This document shows positions 23,252 through 31,554 of a stretch of 32,294 nt of DNA, piece after piece. The stretch comes from Tannerellaceae bacterium (lineage in GTDB: Bacteria; Bacteroidota; Bacteroidia; Bacteroidales; Tannerellaceae). The stretch's first letter is position 1, and every line of letters begins with the position of its first letter. A program made the translations under genes and the position numbers. A model generated the notes under the pieces. The model was not told where the DNA came from. It did no database searches and saw only the letters and a program-made list of their open reading frames with translations. The DNA is taken from positions 1 through 32,294 of the forward strand of contig JAISDJ010000099.1 of NCBI GenBank assembly GCA_031264865.1, given 5' to 3'.

Positions 23252-25579
23252 ATGAGAAAGTTAAGAATTAAAGTCAGTATGATTGCATGTCTGCTCAGTA
23301 TCTCGGCCATACATGCACAGCACCGTATCTCGGGCCGCATCGTAACGATAGAAAGCGGTAGGGAAACATCACTGGAATTTGCCAACGTGGCATTGTGCAC
23401 GGCAGATTCCGTATTCGTAACAGGCGTAACGAGCAATGCGCAGGGAATCTTCCTATTAAGGAATATTGCGCAGGGTAACTATATTGTGACCGCCTCGTAC
23501 ACCGGCTTTACGCCCCGAACCATCGCTCTGAACGGACTCGCACAGTCTGTTGATCTGGGCGAAATCCTTATGGAAGAGGAAGCGGCGCAACTTGAGGCCG
23601 TCACCGTCACCGCTTCCACTGTAACGAACCGGGCAGACCGGCTCATCGTATTTGTTACCGGACAGCAAAAAGCCATTTCGAGTAACGGGATAAACCTCCT
23701 GAACGCACTTCAGCTTCCCCGCCTAAGCGTCAATCCCGTAACGAATGAAGTATCGCTGCCAGGAAACGGAAACCTTCAATTTTGCGTCAATGGCGTGAAA
23801 GTAAACCTTGGCGATATACGGGCGTTGCAACCTGGCGATATCGTACGCGTGGAATACCTTGACAATCCGGGTTTGCGCTACGGAAGCGCAGACGCTGTGA
23901 TCAACTACATTACGAAGCGCGAGGTAGCCGGAGGAAGTGTGAGTATAGATCTCGGCAACGCCGTGACAACAAGCTTCGGAGATGACCAGATTGCTGCACG
24001 CTTCAATTACGGAAAGTCCGAACTGGGCATCAACTATTCGGCGCGCTACCGCAATCCGACTGAAATATGGGGAGACGAAGTACGGACGTTCCACTTTGCC
24101 GACGGGAGTACGATGACACGTCTCTCGGATGGATCGCCGGGAGACATGTCGGAAAACGCTCACAACCTGTCCATAAACTACAACCTGCTTGAAGATGGAA
24201 AATATTTTCTCAACGCCACCTTACGCCATTCTATCACAAACGAAGAAAAAATGCGCTATACCTCTCAATACACCCAACAGAACGCATCGGACGTAACGCA
24301 CACTTATCAGGGCATAAATAGTGATCAGCGCCTGCCGTCAATAGACCTCTACTATATGCGCACGCTGAAGAACAGACAAAACATCATCCTGAACGTCGTA
24401 GGTACGCACATCCACTCAGATATGAGCCAGTGGTACGAGGAAAGGAAGGACGAGGTAACGATCAGCGACATCGTTTCGGACGTGGAAGGAAACAAATACT
24501 CGCTCATCGGCGAAGGTATCTATGAAAAGACTTTCGAAAACACCGGACGCTTCACTGCCGGAATCATGTACACGCAAGCCTTTGCTAACAATACCTACAC
24601 CGGAACAGTTGGCAGTGTAACCAAAATGAAGCAGGCCGATTCGTACCTCTACGCTGAGTATACAGGCAAAAAAGACAGACTCAGCTACACCGGAGGGATC
24701 GGCCTCTCACGCTCGCAGGCCGAACAAGAAGGTAAAGAGGATTATATGTTCTATACATTCCGCCCGAAGCTGACTTTGCAGTACGACTTTTCACGTAGCA
24801 TGTTTGCTCGCCTGAGGGGAGAAGTGCGCAACGTATCCCCATCGCTGTCGAACCTGAGCGCCGTCGATCAGTATATCGACACGCTGCGGATTATGCGCGG
24901 AAACCCGTCGCTGAAACCAAATCCGAATTACGACGTCAACCTGCTGTTCAGTTGGCGAAAAGGCGTCTACAGTCTGAACCTCTACAATTCGTACCTGTAT
25001 AACCCGAATCCTGTCATGGAAACCATCTTCCGCGAGAATGGCAAATTCATCTACACGTATGACAATCATAAAAACCTGCAAAAACTAAACAGCGAACTAA
25101 CCTTATCCGCCGGGCCAATTAAAGATTTCCTGATGATTTCGCTTGCGGGAGGCGTTAATCACTATATCAGTAACGGAAACACGTATCGCCACACCTATAC
25201 GAACGTCTATTACCGTGCACAGGTAATGGTGATGTACAAACGATTCATGGCCGTCTTCATGGCCAACAGTGCAAACGACCGTTTTTCAGGAGAAACGATG
25301 CAAGGCGGCGAAAATACCCACCTGTTTATGCTAACCTACAATGCCGGCAAATTCACCGCAGGCGCCGGAATCATGCTGCCATTCTCCGAAAAGTACGAAC
25401 GCTATACGGAAAACAGGAACCTCTACGCACCCGCAGAAATGCGCGCCTACGCAAACGATTTCTCGCGAATGCTATTACTCAAATTCGCATGGAACTTCGA
25501 CTTCGGTCGCAAAGTCAAGAGTGCTGACAAACGCCTGAATAATGCCGATGCCGATTCGGGAATCATGAAGGCCAATTAA
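23252..25579 (+). CDS. Outer membrane beta-barrel protein, TonB-dependent receptor-like
   Basis: 775 aa from ATG 23252, which begins a clear signal peptide (MRKLRIKVSMIACLLSISAIHAQ); an upstream ATG at 23132 would bury it. Carboxypeptidase-regulatory-like domain at about 24-110 (HRISGRIVTIE through LGEILME), then a plug-like domain at about 115-225 (LEAVTVTAS, NGINLLNALQLPRLSV, DIVRVEYLDNPGLRYG), then a barrel in the style of the OMP_b-brl_3 family. After the last strand (WNFDFGRK) comes a short tail ending DADSGIMKAN, which I recall as typical of that family. No SusD partner is encoded next to it. It shares the raised GC content of the upstream regulator and was probably acquired with it. 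Cargo or signal unknown. It ends 12 nt from the convergent mrp gene with no obvious terminator between. Confidence 0.88.
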   Translation: MRKLRIKVSMIACLLSISAIHAQHRISGRIVTIESGRETSLEFANVALCTADSVFVTGVTSNAQGIFLLRNIAQGNYIVTASYTGFTPRTIALNGLAQSVDLGEILMEEEAAQLEAVTVTASTVTNRADRLIVFVTGQQKAISSNGINLLNALQLPRLSVNPVTNEVSLPGNGNLQFCVNGVKVNLGDIRALQPGDIVRVEYLDNPGLRYGSADAVINYITKREVAGGSVSIDLGNAVTTSFGDDQIAARFNYGKSELGINYSARYRNPTEIWGDEVRTFHFADGSTMTRLSDGSPGDMSENAHNLSINYNLLEDGKYFLNATLRHSITNEEKMRYTSQYTQQNASDVTHTYQGINSDQRLPSIDLYYMRTLKNRQNIILNVVGTHIHSDMSQWYEERKDEVTISDIVSDVEGNKYSLIGEGIYEKTFENTGRFTAGIMYTQAFANNTYTGTVGSVTKMKQADSYLYAEYTGKKDRLSYTGGIGLSRSQAEQEGKEDYMFYTFRPKLTLQYDFSRSMFARLRGEVRNVSPSLSNLSAVDQYIDTLRIMRGNPSLKPNPNYDVNLLFSWRKGVYSLNLYNSYLYNPNPVMETIFRENGKFIYTYDNHKNLQKLNSELTLSAGPIKDFLMISLAGGVNHYISNGNTYRHTYTNVYYRAQVMVMYKRFMAVFMANSANDRFSGETMQGGENTHLFMLTYNAGKFTAGAGIMLPFSEKYERYTENRNLYAPAEMRAYANDFSRMLLLKFAWNFDFGRKVKSADKRLNNADADSGIMKAN

Positions 25580-25591
25580 TCACACTATTCA

Positions 25592-26701
25592 TTATTTCTT
25601 TGCAATGTGTACCCGCTCCGTGGGCGCTTGGCGTTCGTTTCTGTATGCTATTTGGGCGACGATGTTTTCGGCTAATGTGCGGAAAGCGGCGCCGGTCATG
25701 GAGTCGGGGTTCAACGCTACGGGGGCGCCGGTGTCGCCTCCTTCGCGGATACTTTGTACGATAGGGATCTGGCCGAGCAGGGGGACATTCAGTTCTTCTG
25801 CCAGGCGTTTTCCTCCGTCTTTTCCAAAGATATAATATTTGTTTTCCGGTAATTCAGCCGGTGTAAACCAAGCCATGTTTTCAATTAATCCTAATACAGG
25901 GACGTTTATCTTGTCACCCATAAACATACTGACGCCTTTACGTGCATCGGCAAGCGCTACGTCTTGCGGAGTAGTTACCACAATAGCACCTGTTACGGCC
26001 AATGTTTGTACCATGGTGAGATGAATGTCGCTGGTTCCCGGCGGGAGATCTATCAGGAAGTAATCGAGTTCGCCCCAGTTGGCGTCGGCAATTAATTGTT
26101 TGAGGGCATTACTTGCCATGGCTCCACGCCAAAGCACCGCATCCTCTTTGTTGACAAAGAAACCGATAGATAATAGCTTCACGCCATACTTTTCTGCCGG
26201 TTCTATTAATTCTCGTCCGTCTGCTTCTACCATGTGAGGGCGTACATCTTCTACTTGGAACATTTTAGGTTGAGAAGGACCGAATATATCCGCATCCAGT
26301 AATCCTACATGATACCCTGATTGAGCCAGAGCAACGGCTAAGTTTGCCGCTACAGTACTCTTCCCCACACCTCCTTTGCCTGATGAAACGGCGATGATAT
26401 TTTTTACTTGAGGCAGGAGTCTATCCGGTTCAGGACGCGCTTGTTGGCGTGTTACGATCGAGATATTTCCTTTTATATCCGTCTCCTTGTCTACATACGT
26501 AAGAATAGCTGTTTCCGCCGCTTTTATAACCGATTTGATAAACGGGTCGTTCGGCTTTTCAAAGAGAAGTGAAAAACAAACCTTGTTTCCTTCAATGCGA
26601 ATATCGTCGTCTATCATACCGGCTTCCACCAAATTCTTACCGGTACCCGGGTACCGAACCTTCGTAAGCGCCTCTATAATTAATTTAGGATATATTGCCA
26701 T
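25592..26701 (-). CDS. mrp: Mrp/NBP35-family iron-sulfur cluster carrier ATPase
   Basis: 369 aa. An N-terminal MIP18/DUF59-like domain (about 1-85) is fused to a P-loop ATPase with the deviant Walker A SSGKGGVGKST (about 106-116), LDADIFGPSQP and DLPPGTSD. Mrp/ApbC proteins bind and deliver Fe-S clusters to apoproteins. The usual CxxC cluster ligands, expected just after the ENM motif, are missing: the sequence reads ENMAWFTPAELPENKYYIFG, with no Cys. The C-terminal tail is also Cys-free. I recall the same pattern in other Bacteroidota Mrp proteins. It starts 20 nt after the trmB stop and is read from the trmB promoter. Family is firm; the cluster-binding mode is in doubt. Confidence 0.93.
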   Translation of the reverse strand: MAIYPKLIIEALTKVRYPGTGKNLVEAGMIDDDIRIEGNKVCFSLLFEKPNDPFIKSVIKAAETAILTYVDKETDIKGNISIVTRQQARPEPDRLLPQVKNIIAVSSGKGGVGKSTVAANLAVALAQSGYHVGLLDADIFGPSQPKMFQVEDVRPHMVEADGRELIEPAEKYGVKLLSIGFFVNKEDAVLWRGAMASNALKQLIADANWGELDYFLIDLPPGTSDIHLTMVQTLAVTGAIVVTTPQDVALADARKGVSMFMGDKINVPVLGLIENMAWFTPAELPENKYYIFGKDGGKRLAEELNVPLLGQIPIVQSIREGGDTGAPVALNPDSMTGAAFRTLAENIVAQIAYRNERQAPTERVHIAKK

Positions 26702-26721
26702 GCTTTTTCAGAATTATATTA

Positions 26722-27480
26722 TTATTTACCAGACGCTAAAGCACTTCGTTTGCTTCTGTTGAAACTCCGGTACACATCATATTCTATCTCAACATTTGGT
26801 TCGATTAATTCGTTCCTTTCTTCGCAAACAAACTGAATGTATTTAATGTTCAGTCCGCGTTCAAGCCATTGCTGTTCGTAATAGGTTTTTATGGAAAGGA
26901 TATCATCTGCCCAACCGGAATGATATAAATCATCCGTGGCGAATAACACCGGATACTGGTTGGCTTTTACCATTTCATTCGTATAGGTGTACATAAAAAG
27001 ACTGTCTGTTTTCAAATGAATGATGCCTTTTTCCGATAACAGTTGGCGATACAACTTCAGAAAGTAGGTAGATGTCAGGCGCTTATTCGCTTTCTTCATT
27101 TGCGGGTCGGGAAAAGTAAGCCATATCTCCGCTACTTCCCCGGGATTAAAGAAGTGAGTAATCAATTCGATATGCGTACGCAGGAAAGCTACATTTGCCA
27201 GGCCGGCTTCAAAAGATTCTTTGGCGCCACTCCACATACGGGCGCCTTTAATATCTACTCCAATAAAATTCTTTCCGGGAAACAGGCGGGCTAACCCAAC
27301 GGTATATTCTCCTTTTCCGCATCCCAACTCTAATACAATAGGATTTGTATTTTTAAAGAAACGCTCATTCCAATACCCCTTTAAGTCAAAGCCTTCTTCC
27401 TGAAGCCGGGCAAAAGGATATTGGAATACATGCGAATACCCCGCCATCTCATCGAACTTTGCCAATTTGTTTTTTCCCAT
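26722..27480 (-). CDS. trmB: tRNA (guanine-N7-)-methyltransferase
   Basis: 252 aa. SAM-dependent enzyme making m7G46 in the tRNA variable loop. The SAM-binding motif is [11 protein letters not shown] (about 50-60) with the acidic D in [11 protein letters not shown]; the TrmB signature is [18 protein letters not shown] (about 120-138). The N-terminus [12 protein letters not shown] is, from memory, the conserved Bacteroidota TrmB start, so ATG 27480 is favoured. The -7 box TACCTTTG lies only 4 nt upstream, implying a leaderless mRNA. First gene of a trmB-mrp operon on the minus strand. Confidence 0.95.
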   Translation of the reverse strand: MGKNKLAKFDEMAGYSHVFQYPFARLQEEGFDLKGYWNERFFKNTNPIVLELGCGKGEYTVGLARLFPGKNFIGVDIKGARMWSGAKESFEAGLANVAFLRTHIELITHFFNPGEVAEIWLTFPDPQMKKANKRLTSTYFLKLYRQLLSEKGIIHLKTDSLFMYTYTNEMVKANQYPVLFATDDLYHSGWADDILSIKTYYEQQWLERGLNIKYIQFVCEERNELIEPNVEIEYDVYRSFNRSKRSALASGK

Positions 27481-27484
27481 ATAG

Positions 27485-27492
27485 CAAAGGTA
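27485..27492 (-). promoter_or_regulatory. -7 box TACCTTTG directly before trmB
   Basis: On the minus strand TACCTTTG is followed by GCTAT-like sequence with just four bases between its last G and the trmB ATG. Bacteroidota transcripts usually begin 4-7 nt after this box, which places +1 at or within the start codon. No TTTG is seen at the -33 position. Confidence 0.65.
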
Positions 27493-27540
27493 GTGATTTT
27501 TTAGAAATACGGTATATCACTTGAGATTGACATGATAAGC

Positions 27541-27575
27541 CTTTTTTCAAGAGATGCCTACCTTTTTGAAAAAAG
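27541..27575 (-). terminator. Hairpin downstream of the CNNM/CBS gene
   Basis: CTTTTTTCAA (27541-27550) and TTGAAAAAAG (27566-27575) form a perfect 10-bp, AT-rich stem with a 15-nt loop. A competing GCC/GGC-containing fold (ATGCC with GGCAT) overlaps it. It lies about 50 nt past the minus-strand stop at 27626. Likely a weak terminator, but the stem is not GC-rich. Confidence 0.4.
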
Positions 27576-27625
27576 CCGGGCATGAAATTTTCAACGCAGG
27601 ATAATGAGCACGCCGGATGTTTTTC

Positions 27626-28687
27626 TTAATTATTGTTAGTAGCATTGGTTAGATTCATATATTCTTTCCGGCGATTTTTCCATTTTTCCAATGCGTACTG
27701 TTGCATATCGCTTATCGTGTCTTTTTCGTCTACAATTTCTATTCCCATCAAGGTTTCGATTGTATCTTCAATCGTCACGATACCTTCCATGCCTCCGTAT
27801 TCATTTATAATAATAGAGATATGTTCTTTTAGTTCTATTAGTTTCTCCCACGCTTTATATACATTAATTGTTTCGGGTAAGACAACAATCTCGCGTTTGA
27901 TATCCTTTAGCGTTAAGTTGAACTGGTCTTCCGCTAACTTTTCAAACACATAGGAACGAAGTACATATCCGGTAATGTCGTCATTATTATTCCGATAAAC
28001 AGGTATACGTGAGAAACTCAGGAAATCTTTGTTTTGCATAAACTCTTTCAGTGTCATATCCTCATTGGCGGTGACACAAACGATTCGCGGAGTCATAATC
28101 GCCGAAACTCTTACATCATATAGTTTTATCAGGTTTTGAATAATCTGGTTTTCATTCTTTCTGAACACACCTTCTTCCGTACCGATAGTGGCCAGTACTG
28201 AAATTTCTTCGCGACTGGTAGTCTGTTCTCCTCCTTTTTTAGACAGTAGTTTGGTTATGAAAGCCGATACAACTACCAAAGGATAAGCGATAACAACCAT
28301 TATTTTTATTGTTTTAACTGAAAAACCTATCAATTGTTTGGTATAGATGGCGCCAATTGTTTTAGGAATAATTTCCGTGAGTACCAAAATTAAAGTGGTA
28401 AGTATGGCGGAAACCAACCCGAAGTATTGCTCGCCGAATACAACCGTAGCCTGAGCGCCCACACCTGCGGCTCCCACAGTATGCGCAATTGTATTAAGAG
28501 AAAGAATGGCCGACAATGGCCTGTCTACATTTTCTTTTAGTTTCAGAAAATCAATAGCGGATTTAGCTCCACCATCGGCTTTCGCTTTAAGGAAAGCTAC
28601 GGGAGTAGATAGTAAAACCGCCTCGACTATAGAACATAAAAAAGAAGTAAAGAGAGCAAGAAAAAGATAAAGTAATAAAAGCGTCAT
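27626..28687 (-). CDS. CNNM (DUF21) plus CBS-domain membrane protein, hemolysin/CorC family
   Basis: 353 aa. N-terminal CNNM/DUF21 transmembrane domain at about 1-175 (LLLYLFLALFTSFLCSIVEAVLLSTP, then VLTEIIPKTIGAIY with the conserved EIIPK-type motif), followed by a pair of CBS domains at about 190-320 (VSAIMTPRIVCVTANEDMTLKEFM and IIINEYGGMEGIVTIEDTIETLMG). The extra C-terminal CorC_HlyC domain found in many relatives is absent; the protein ends about 30 residues after the second CBS. The family is linked to magnesium or other cation transport; older names call it hemolysin. Own weak -7 box upstream (TATCTTCG). Ion specificity is not visible. Confidence 0.9.
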   Translation of the reverse strand: MTLLLLYLFLALFTSFLCSIVEAVLLSTPVAFLKAKADGGAKSAIDFLKLKENVDRPLSAILSLNTIAHTVGAAGVGAQATVVFGEQYFGLVSAILTTLILVLTEIIPKTIGAIYTKQLIGFSVKTIKIMVVIAYPLVVVSAFITKLLSKKGGEQTTSREEISVLATIGTEEGVFRKNENQIIQNLIKLYDVRVSAIMTPRIVCVTANEDMTLKEFMQNKDFLSFSRIPVYRNNNDDITGYVLRSYVFEKLAEDQFNLTLKDIKREIVVLPETINVYKAWEKLIELKEHISIIINEYGGMEGIVTIEDTIETLMGIEIVDEKDTISDMQQYALEKWKNRRKEYMNLTNATNNN

Positions 28688-29045
28688 AATGTATTGAGTA
28701 GTTAATGATGCGAAGATATAAAATTATTTTCCGTAAAAAGAAATATTTCCGTTCTACTTTTCTAAATCAAATACTTTATAAAGGTTTCTCATTTGCCCAT
28801 TGCCTTAATTTTATAAATTCATCTTTCCGTATTTGTTCACTAAGGAGCTATATCGGTAAAAGCCATTTAGACTGGAAGGCATACTAGTTCTCTGTTAACA
28901 TTATAAAAGATTATAAGTTGTTTCTGCTTACAAATAGAAGAAAATGTTTCAGCAATTAATAACAATCTGCTCCAAATATATGATTGGTGAAAGCTCATGT
29001 AGACAGAATTGAGAAGTGGCGAATATTTGTGGACTGTTCTCTCCT
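28688..29045. other. 358-nt intergenic region, mostly featureless
   Basis: AT-rich gap between the starts and ends of two minus-strand genes. The only element worth noting is TATCTTCG on the minus strand at 28711-28718, one base off TAnnTTTG, which could start the CNNM/CBS transcript. I see no convincing gene, tRNA, terminator hairpin or repeat. A 60-codon open frame at 28705-28887 lacks any coding signs. Confidence 0.5.
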
Positions 29046-30749
29046 TTAAAATGATGAATCCGAAATTACATGCACAGACAGCAACTCTTCTGCTCTTTCT
29101 AATGCTTCATTAATGTTGCTGCATATATTGTCGGGGCCTATCTTCTGGTCGAAACCTCCTTTTTTCAACACGTTGTGGACATCGTCATTGACACCTGAGA
29201 GGATTAGTTGGATATTTTCTGCTTTGGAAAGGCGCAACAGGCTTTCCAGATTGTGCAGGCCGGTAGAATCTATAAAAGGAACTTTTCGCATCCGGATGAT
29301 ACGTACTTTGGGTTTGTCGCCTAATGTTTGCATCACGCCGTCGAATTTATTGGCTATACCAAAGAAGAAAGGTCCATCAATCTCGTATACTTCAACACCT
29401 TGTGGAATGACAAGGTGTTCGTCGTCATGCGGGGTTTCGCTATCACTATTCAGGTCGATAACATCGCGTATGACGGATATGCGCGTTGTTGCCATTACAC
29501 GGCGCATAAACAGGAACATCGCCATGAGAAGCCCAATCTCGATAGCAATCGTAAGGTCGAATATCACTGTAAGGAAAAAGGTTGCCAATAGTACGGATAT
29601 ATCACTTTTAGGGCCTTTCAGCAATGAACGGAATGTACGCCATTCGCTCATATTATAGGAAACTACAATCAATACGCCGGCCAGGCAAGCCATAGGAATG
29701 TGTTTGGTAAGCGGGCCTAAAAACAGTAATATCAATAAAAGAACAAGAGCGTGGATGATACCGGCAATGGGTGTGCGCCCTCCGTTGTTTATATTTGTCA
29801 TTGTTCGGGCAATCGCTCCGGTGACGGGAATTCCTCCGAAAATAGGAACTATAATATTGGCGGTGCCTTGTGCGATTAACTCCGTATTTGAATTATGCTT
29901 ATCCCCGGTTACCCCATCGGCAACAGTAGCTGACAGCAATGACTCGATAGCTCCCAGCATGGCAATAGTAAATGCAGCAGGCCATAACATCGTAATTGTT
30001 TCGATCGTAAAAGAAATCCCTTCCGGTTGAGGAAGCGAAGCATTAATGATAAAGCGGTCTCCAATCGTTTCAATCGTATTGATACCCAGATAATGCCGTA
30101 ATAGATATACGATAATTGTCATAAAAATAATTGCTATAAGTGAACCGGGTATCTTCTTTGACAATCTGGGAGCATATACGATAATCAGAATACTTACAAG
30201 TCCAATAAGTAACGGATAGAGGCTAAACGTATCGAAATGGTTGAAGTAGACAATCCATTTAGAAATAAAATCGGCTGGAACCTTTTCTATAGAAAGGCCG
30301 AAAAGGTCTTTCATCTGTGTAGTAAAAATAGTAAGAGCAATACCACTGGTAAATCCTACAACAATAGGATAGGGTATAAACCTGATAACCGTGCCGAGTT
30401 TCAATAGCCCCATAATAACCAGCATAATACCGGCCATAATGGTAGCAATGGCAAGGCCTTCTATACCGTAATTCTGGATAATGCCGTAAACAATTACAAT
30501 AAAGGCCCCAGTAGGTCCACCAATCTGCACATTACTTCCACCAAGGAAAGAAACAATAAAACCTCCGATAATTGCCGTGATCAATCCTTTTTCCGGGCTA
30601 ACACCGGAAGCAATACCAAAAGCAATCGCCAACGGAAGCGCCACAATACCAACTATGATACCTGCCATGAGGTCACTCAGGAATCTTTCTTTCGAGTAGT
30701 TTTTTAGCAGGGTAAAAAACTTGGGTTTGAAATCAATCTGCTGCTTCAT
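29046..30749 (-). CDS. SulP (SLC26)-family inorganic anion transporter with STAS domain
   Basis: 567 aa from ATG 30749. An in-frame ATG at 30785 would lie upstream of the -7 box at 30775-30782 and give an odd Cys/Arg-rich extension, so 30749 is preferred. The membrane domain (about 15-420) has 10-14 helices with the SulP opening FLSDLMAGIIVGIVALPLAIAFGIASGVSPEKG and the GPTGAF motif; the C-terminal STAS domain at about 440-555 includes PFIDSTGLHNLESLL. Members carry sulfate, bicarbonate or similar anions, or dicarboxylates; the substrate cannot be assigned. No carbonic anhydrase gene is adjacent. Monocistronic and divergent from rubrerythrin. Confidence 0.94.
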   Translation of the reverse strand: MKQQIDFKPKFFTLLKNYSKERFLSDLMAGIIVGIVALPLAIAFGIASGVSPEKGLITAIIGGFIVSFLGGSNVQIGGPTGAFIVIVYGIIQNYGIEGLAIATIMAGIMLVIMGLLKLGTVIRFIPYPIVVGFTSGIALTIFTTQMKDLFGLSIEKVPADFISKWIVYFNHFDTFSLYPLLIGLVSILIIVYAPRLSKKIPGSLIAIIFMTIIVYLLRHYLGINTIETIGDRFIINASLPQPEGISFTIETITMLWPAAFTIAMLGAIESLLSATVADGVTGDKHNSNTELIAQGTANIIVPIFGGIPVTGAIARTMTNINNGGRTPIAGIIHALVLLLILLFLGPLTKHIPMACLAGVLIVVSYNMSEWRTFRSLLKGPKSDISVLLATFFLTVIFDLTIAIEIGLLMAMFLFMRRVMATTRISVIRDVIDLNSDSETPHDDEHLVIPQGVEVYEIDGPFFFGIANKFDGVMQTLGDKPKVRIIRMRKVPFIDSTGLHNLESLLRLSKAENIQLILSGVNDDVHNVLKKGGFDQKIGPDNICSNINEALERAEELLSVHVISDSSF

Positions 30750-30774
30750 TTTTCTGCCTATAGATAACAGCCGA

Positions 30775-30782
30775 CAAAGGTA
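30775..30782 (-). promoter_or_regulatory. -7 box TACCTTTG of the SulP gene
   Basis: Exact TAnnTTTG match on the minus strand. Predicted start near 30769, leader about 20 nt to ATG 30749. It excludes translation from the upstream ATG at 30785. Confidence 0.65.
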
Positions 30783-30832
30783 CACAGAATTTGATATGAA
30801 AAAAAATAGTTGGAAGACAGATAAATTTTACT

Positions 30833-30840
30833 TACATTTG
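30833..30840 (+). promoter_or_regulatory. -7 box TACATTTG of the rubrerythrin gene
   Basis: Exact TAnnTTTG match, about 55 nt before the ATG. A partial -33 element, GTTGG around 30809-30813, is about 20 nt upstream. The box is divergent from the SulP promoter, so the two start sites are about 77 nt apart. Confidence 0.6.
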
Positions 30841-30895
30841 AGCAAATTATTGGTAAAGAATAATCATCTTATTTACATTATTTATTGCAAGTATT

Positions 30896-31474
30896 ATGGA
30901 AAAAAGTATTAAAGGTACACGTACCGAACAGAATTTATTGAAATCGTTTGCCGGCGAATCACAGGCAAGGAGTCGTTACACCTTCTTTGCAAGTGTAGCA
31001 AAGAAGGAAGGTTATGAACAAATTGCCGGTGTTTTCGGAGAAACGGCCGAACAGGAAAAAGAACACGCTGAACGTTTCTTTAAATTCCTTGAAGGAGGAA
31101 TGGTAGAAATTACAGCCTCTTTCCCCGCAGGTGTGATTGGGAATACTATGGAAAATTTAGCTGCCGCAGCTGCCGGCGAAAATGAAGAATGGTATGAATT
31201 ATATCCTACTTTTGCCAATGTAGCGGAGGAGGAAGGATTCAAAAACATTGCTGTCGTTTGGCGTATGGTTGCGAAGGTAGAGCAGGAACATGAACGCCGT
31301 TATCTGAAACTTCTTGAAAACCTGAAAGAAGGAAAAGTATTTGAAAAAGATGAAGAGATTGAATGGCAATGTCGCAATTGCGGTTTCATCCACAAAGGAA
31401 AGAAAGCTCCGGATAAATGTCCTGCCTGCGATCATCCGCAAGCATTCTTTGAACCGATGAAGCAAAATTATTAA
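30896..31474 (+). CDS. rbr: Rubrerythrin
   Basis: 192 aa, standard rubrerythrin length. A ferritin-like four-helix domain (1-145) carries the diiron ligands in GESQARSRYTFFA, ETAEQEKEHAERFFKFL, NVAEEEGF and VEQEHERRYLKLLENL. The C-terminal rubredoxin-like domain (about 155-192) has two pairs, CRNC and CPAC, that bind one iron. The enzyme reduces hydrogen peroxide to water with electrons passed through the rubredoxin site, protecting anaerobes from oxygen exposure. Own promoter and a hairpin terminator, so monocistronic. Cytosolic. No sign of truncation. Confidence 0.97.
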   Translation: MEKSIKGTRTEQNLLKSFAGESQARSRYTFFASVAKKEGYEQIAGVFGETAEQEKEHAERFFKFLEGGMVEITASFPAGVIGNTMENLAAAAAGENEEWYELYPTFANVAEEEGFKNIAVVWRMVAKVEQEHERRYLKLLENLKEGKVFEKDEEIEWQCRNCGFIHKGKKAPDKCPACDHPQAFFEPMKQNY

Positions 31475-31504
31475 TTCTTGGACAAAATAAAGAATTAAAG
31501 TTGA

Positions 31505-31540
31505 GAGAGTAGCCAAATGAATGGCTGCTCTTCTTTTTTC
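31505..31540 (+). terminator. Rho-independent terminator after rubrerythrin
   Basis: GAGTAGCCA (31507-31515) pairs with TGGCTGCTC (31522-31530), one wobble, 6-nt loop, extended by two weaker pairs, then a TTCTTTTTT tail. It ends 3 nt before the -7 box of the next gene. Confidence 0.88.
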
Positions 31541-31542
31541 TA

Positions 31543-31550
31543 TATCTTTG
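31543..31550 (+). promoter_or_regulatory. -7 box TATCTTTG directly before the DUF4271-like gene
   Basis: Exact TAnnTTTG match with only CAAA between it and the ATG at 31555. Transcription would begin at or next to the start codon, giving a leaderless mRNA. The rubrerythrin terminator occupies the -33 region. Confidence 0.68.
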
Positions 31551-31554
31551 CAAA

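Noticed and set aside
28705-28887. 60-codon open frame in the 358-nt gap
   Set aside because: It overlaps the likely promoter of the CNNM/CBS gene, is very basic and AT-rich, and shows no coding features.
29113-29658. 181-codon open frame opposite the SulP gene
   Set aside because: It is antisense to the conserved STAS and last membrane helices; the translation is low-complexity and matches no family.
30750-30785. Twelve-residue N-terminal extension of the SulP protein
   Set aside because: Its ATG lies upstream of the TACCTTTG box at 30775-30782, so it should not be in the mRNA.
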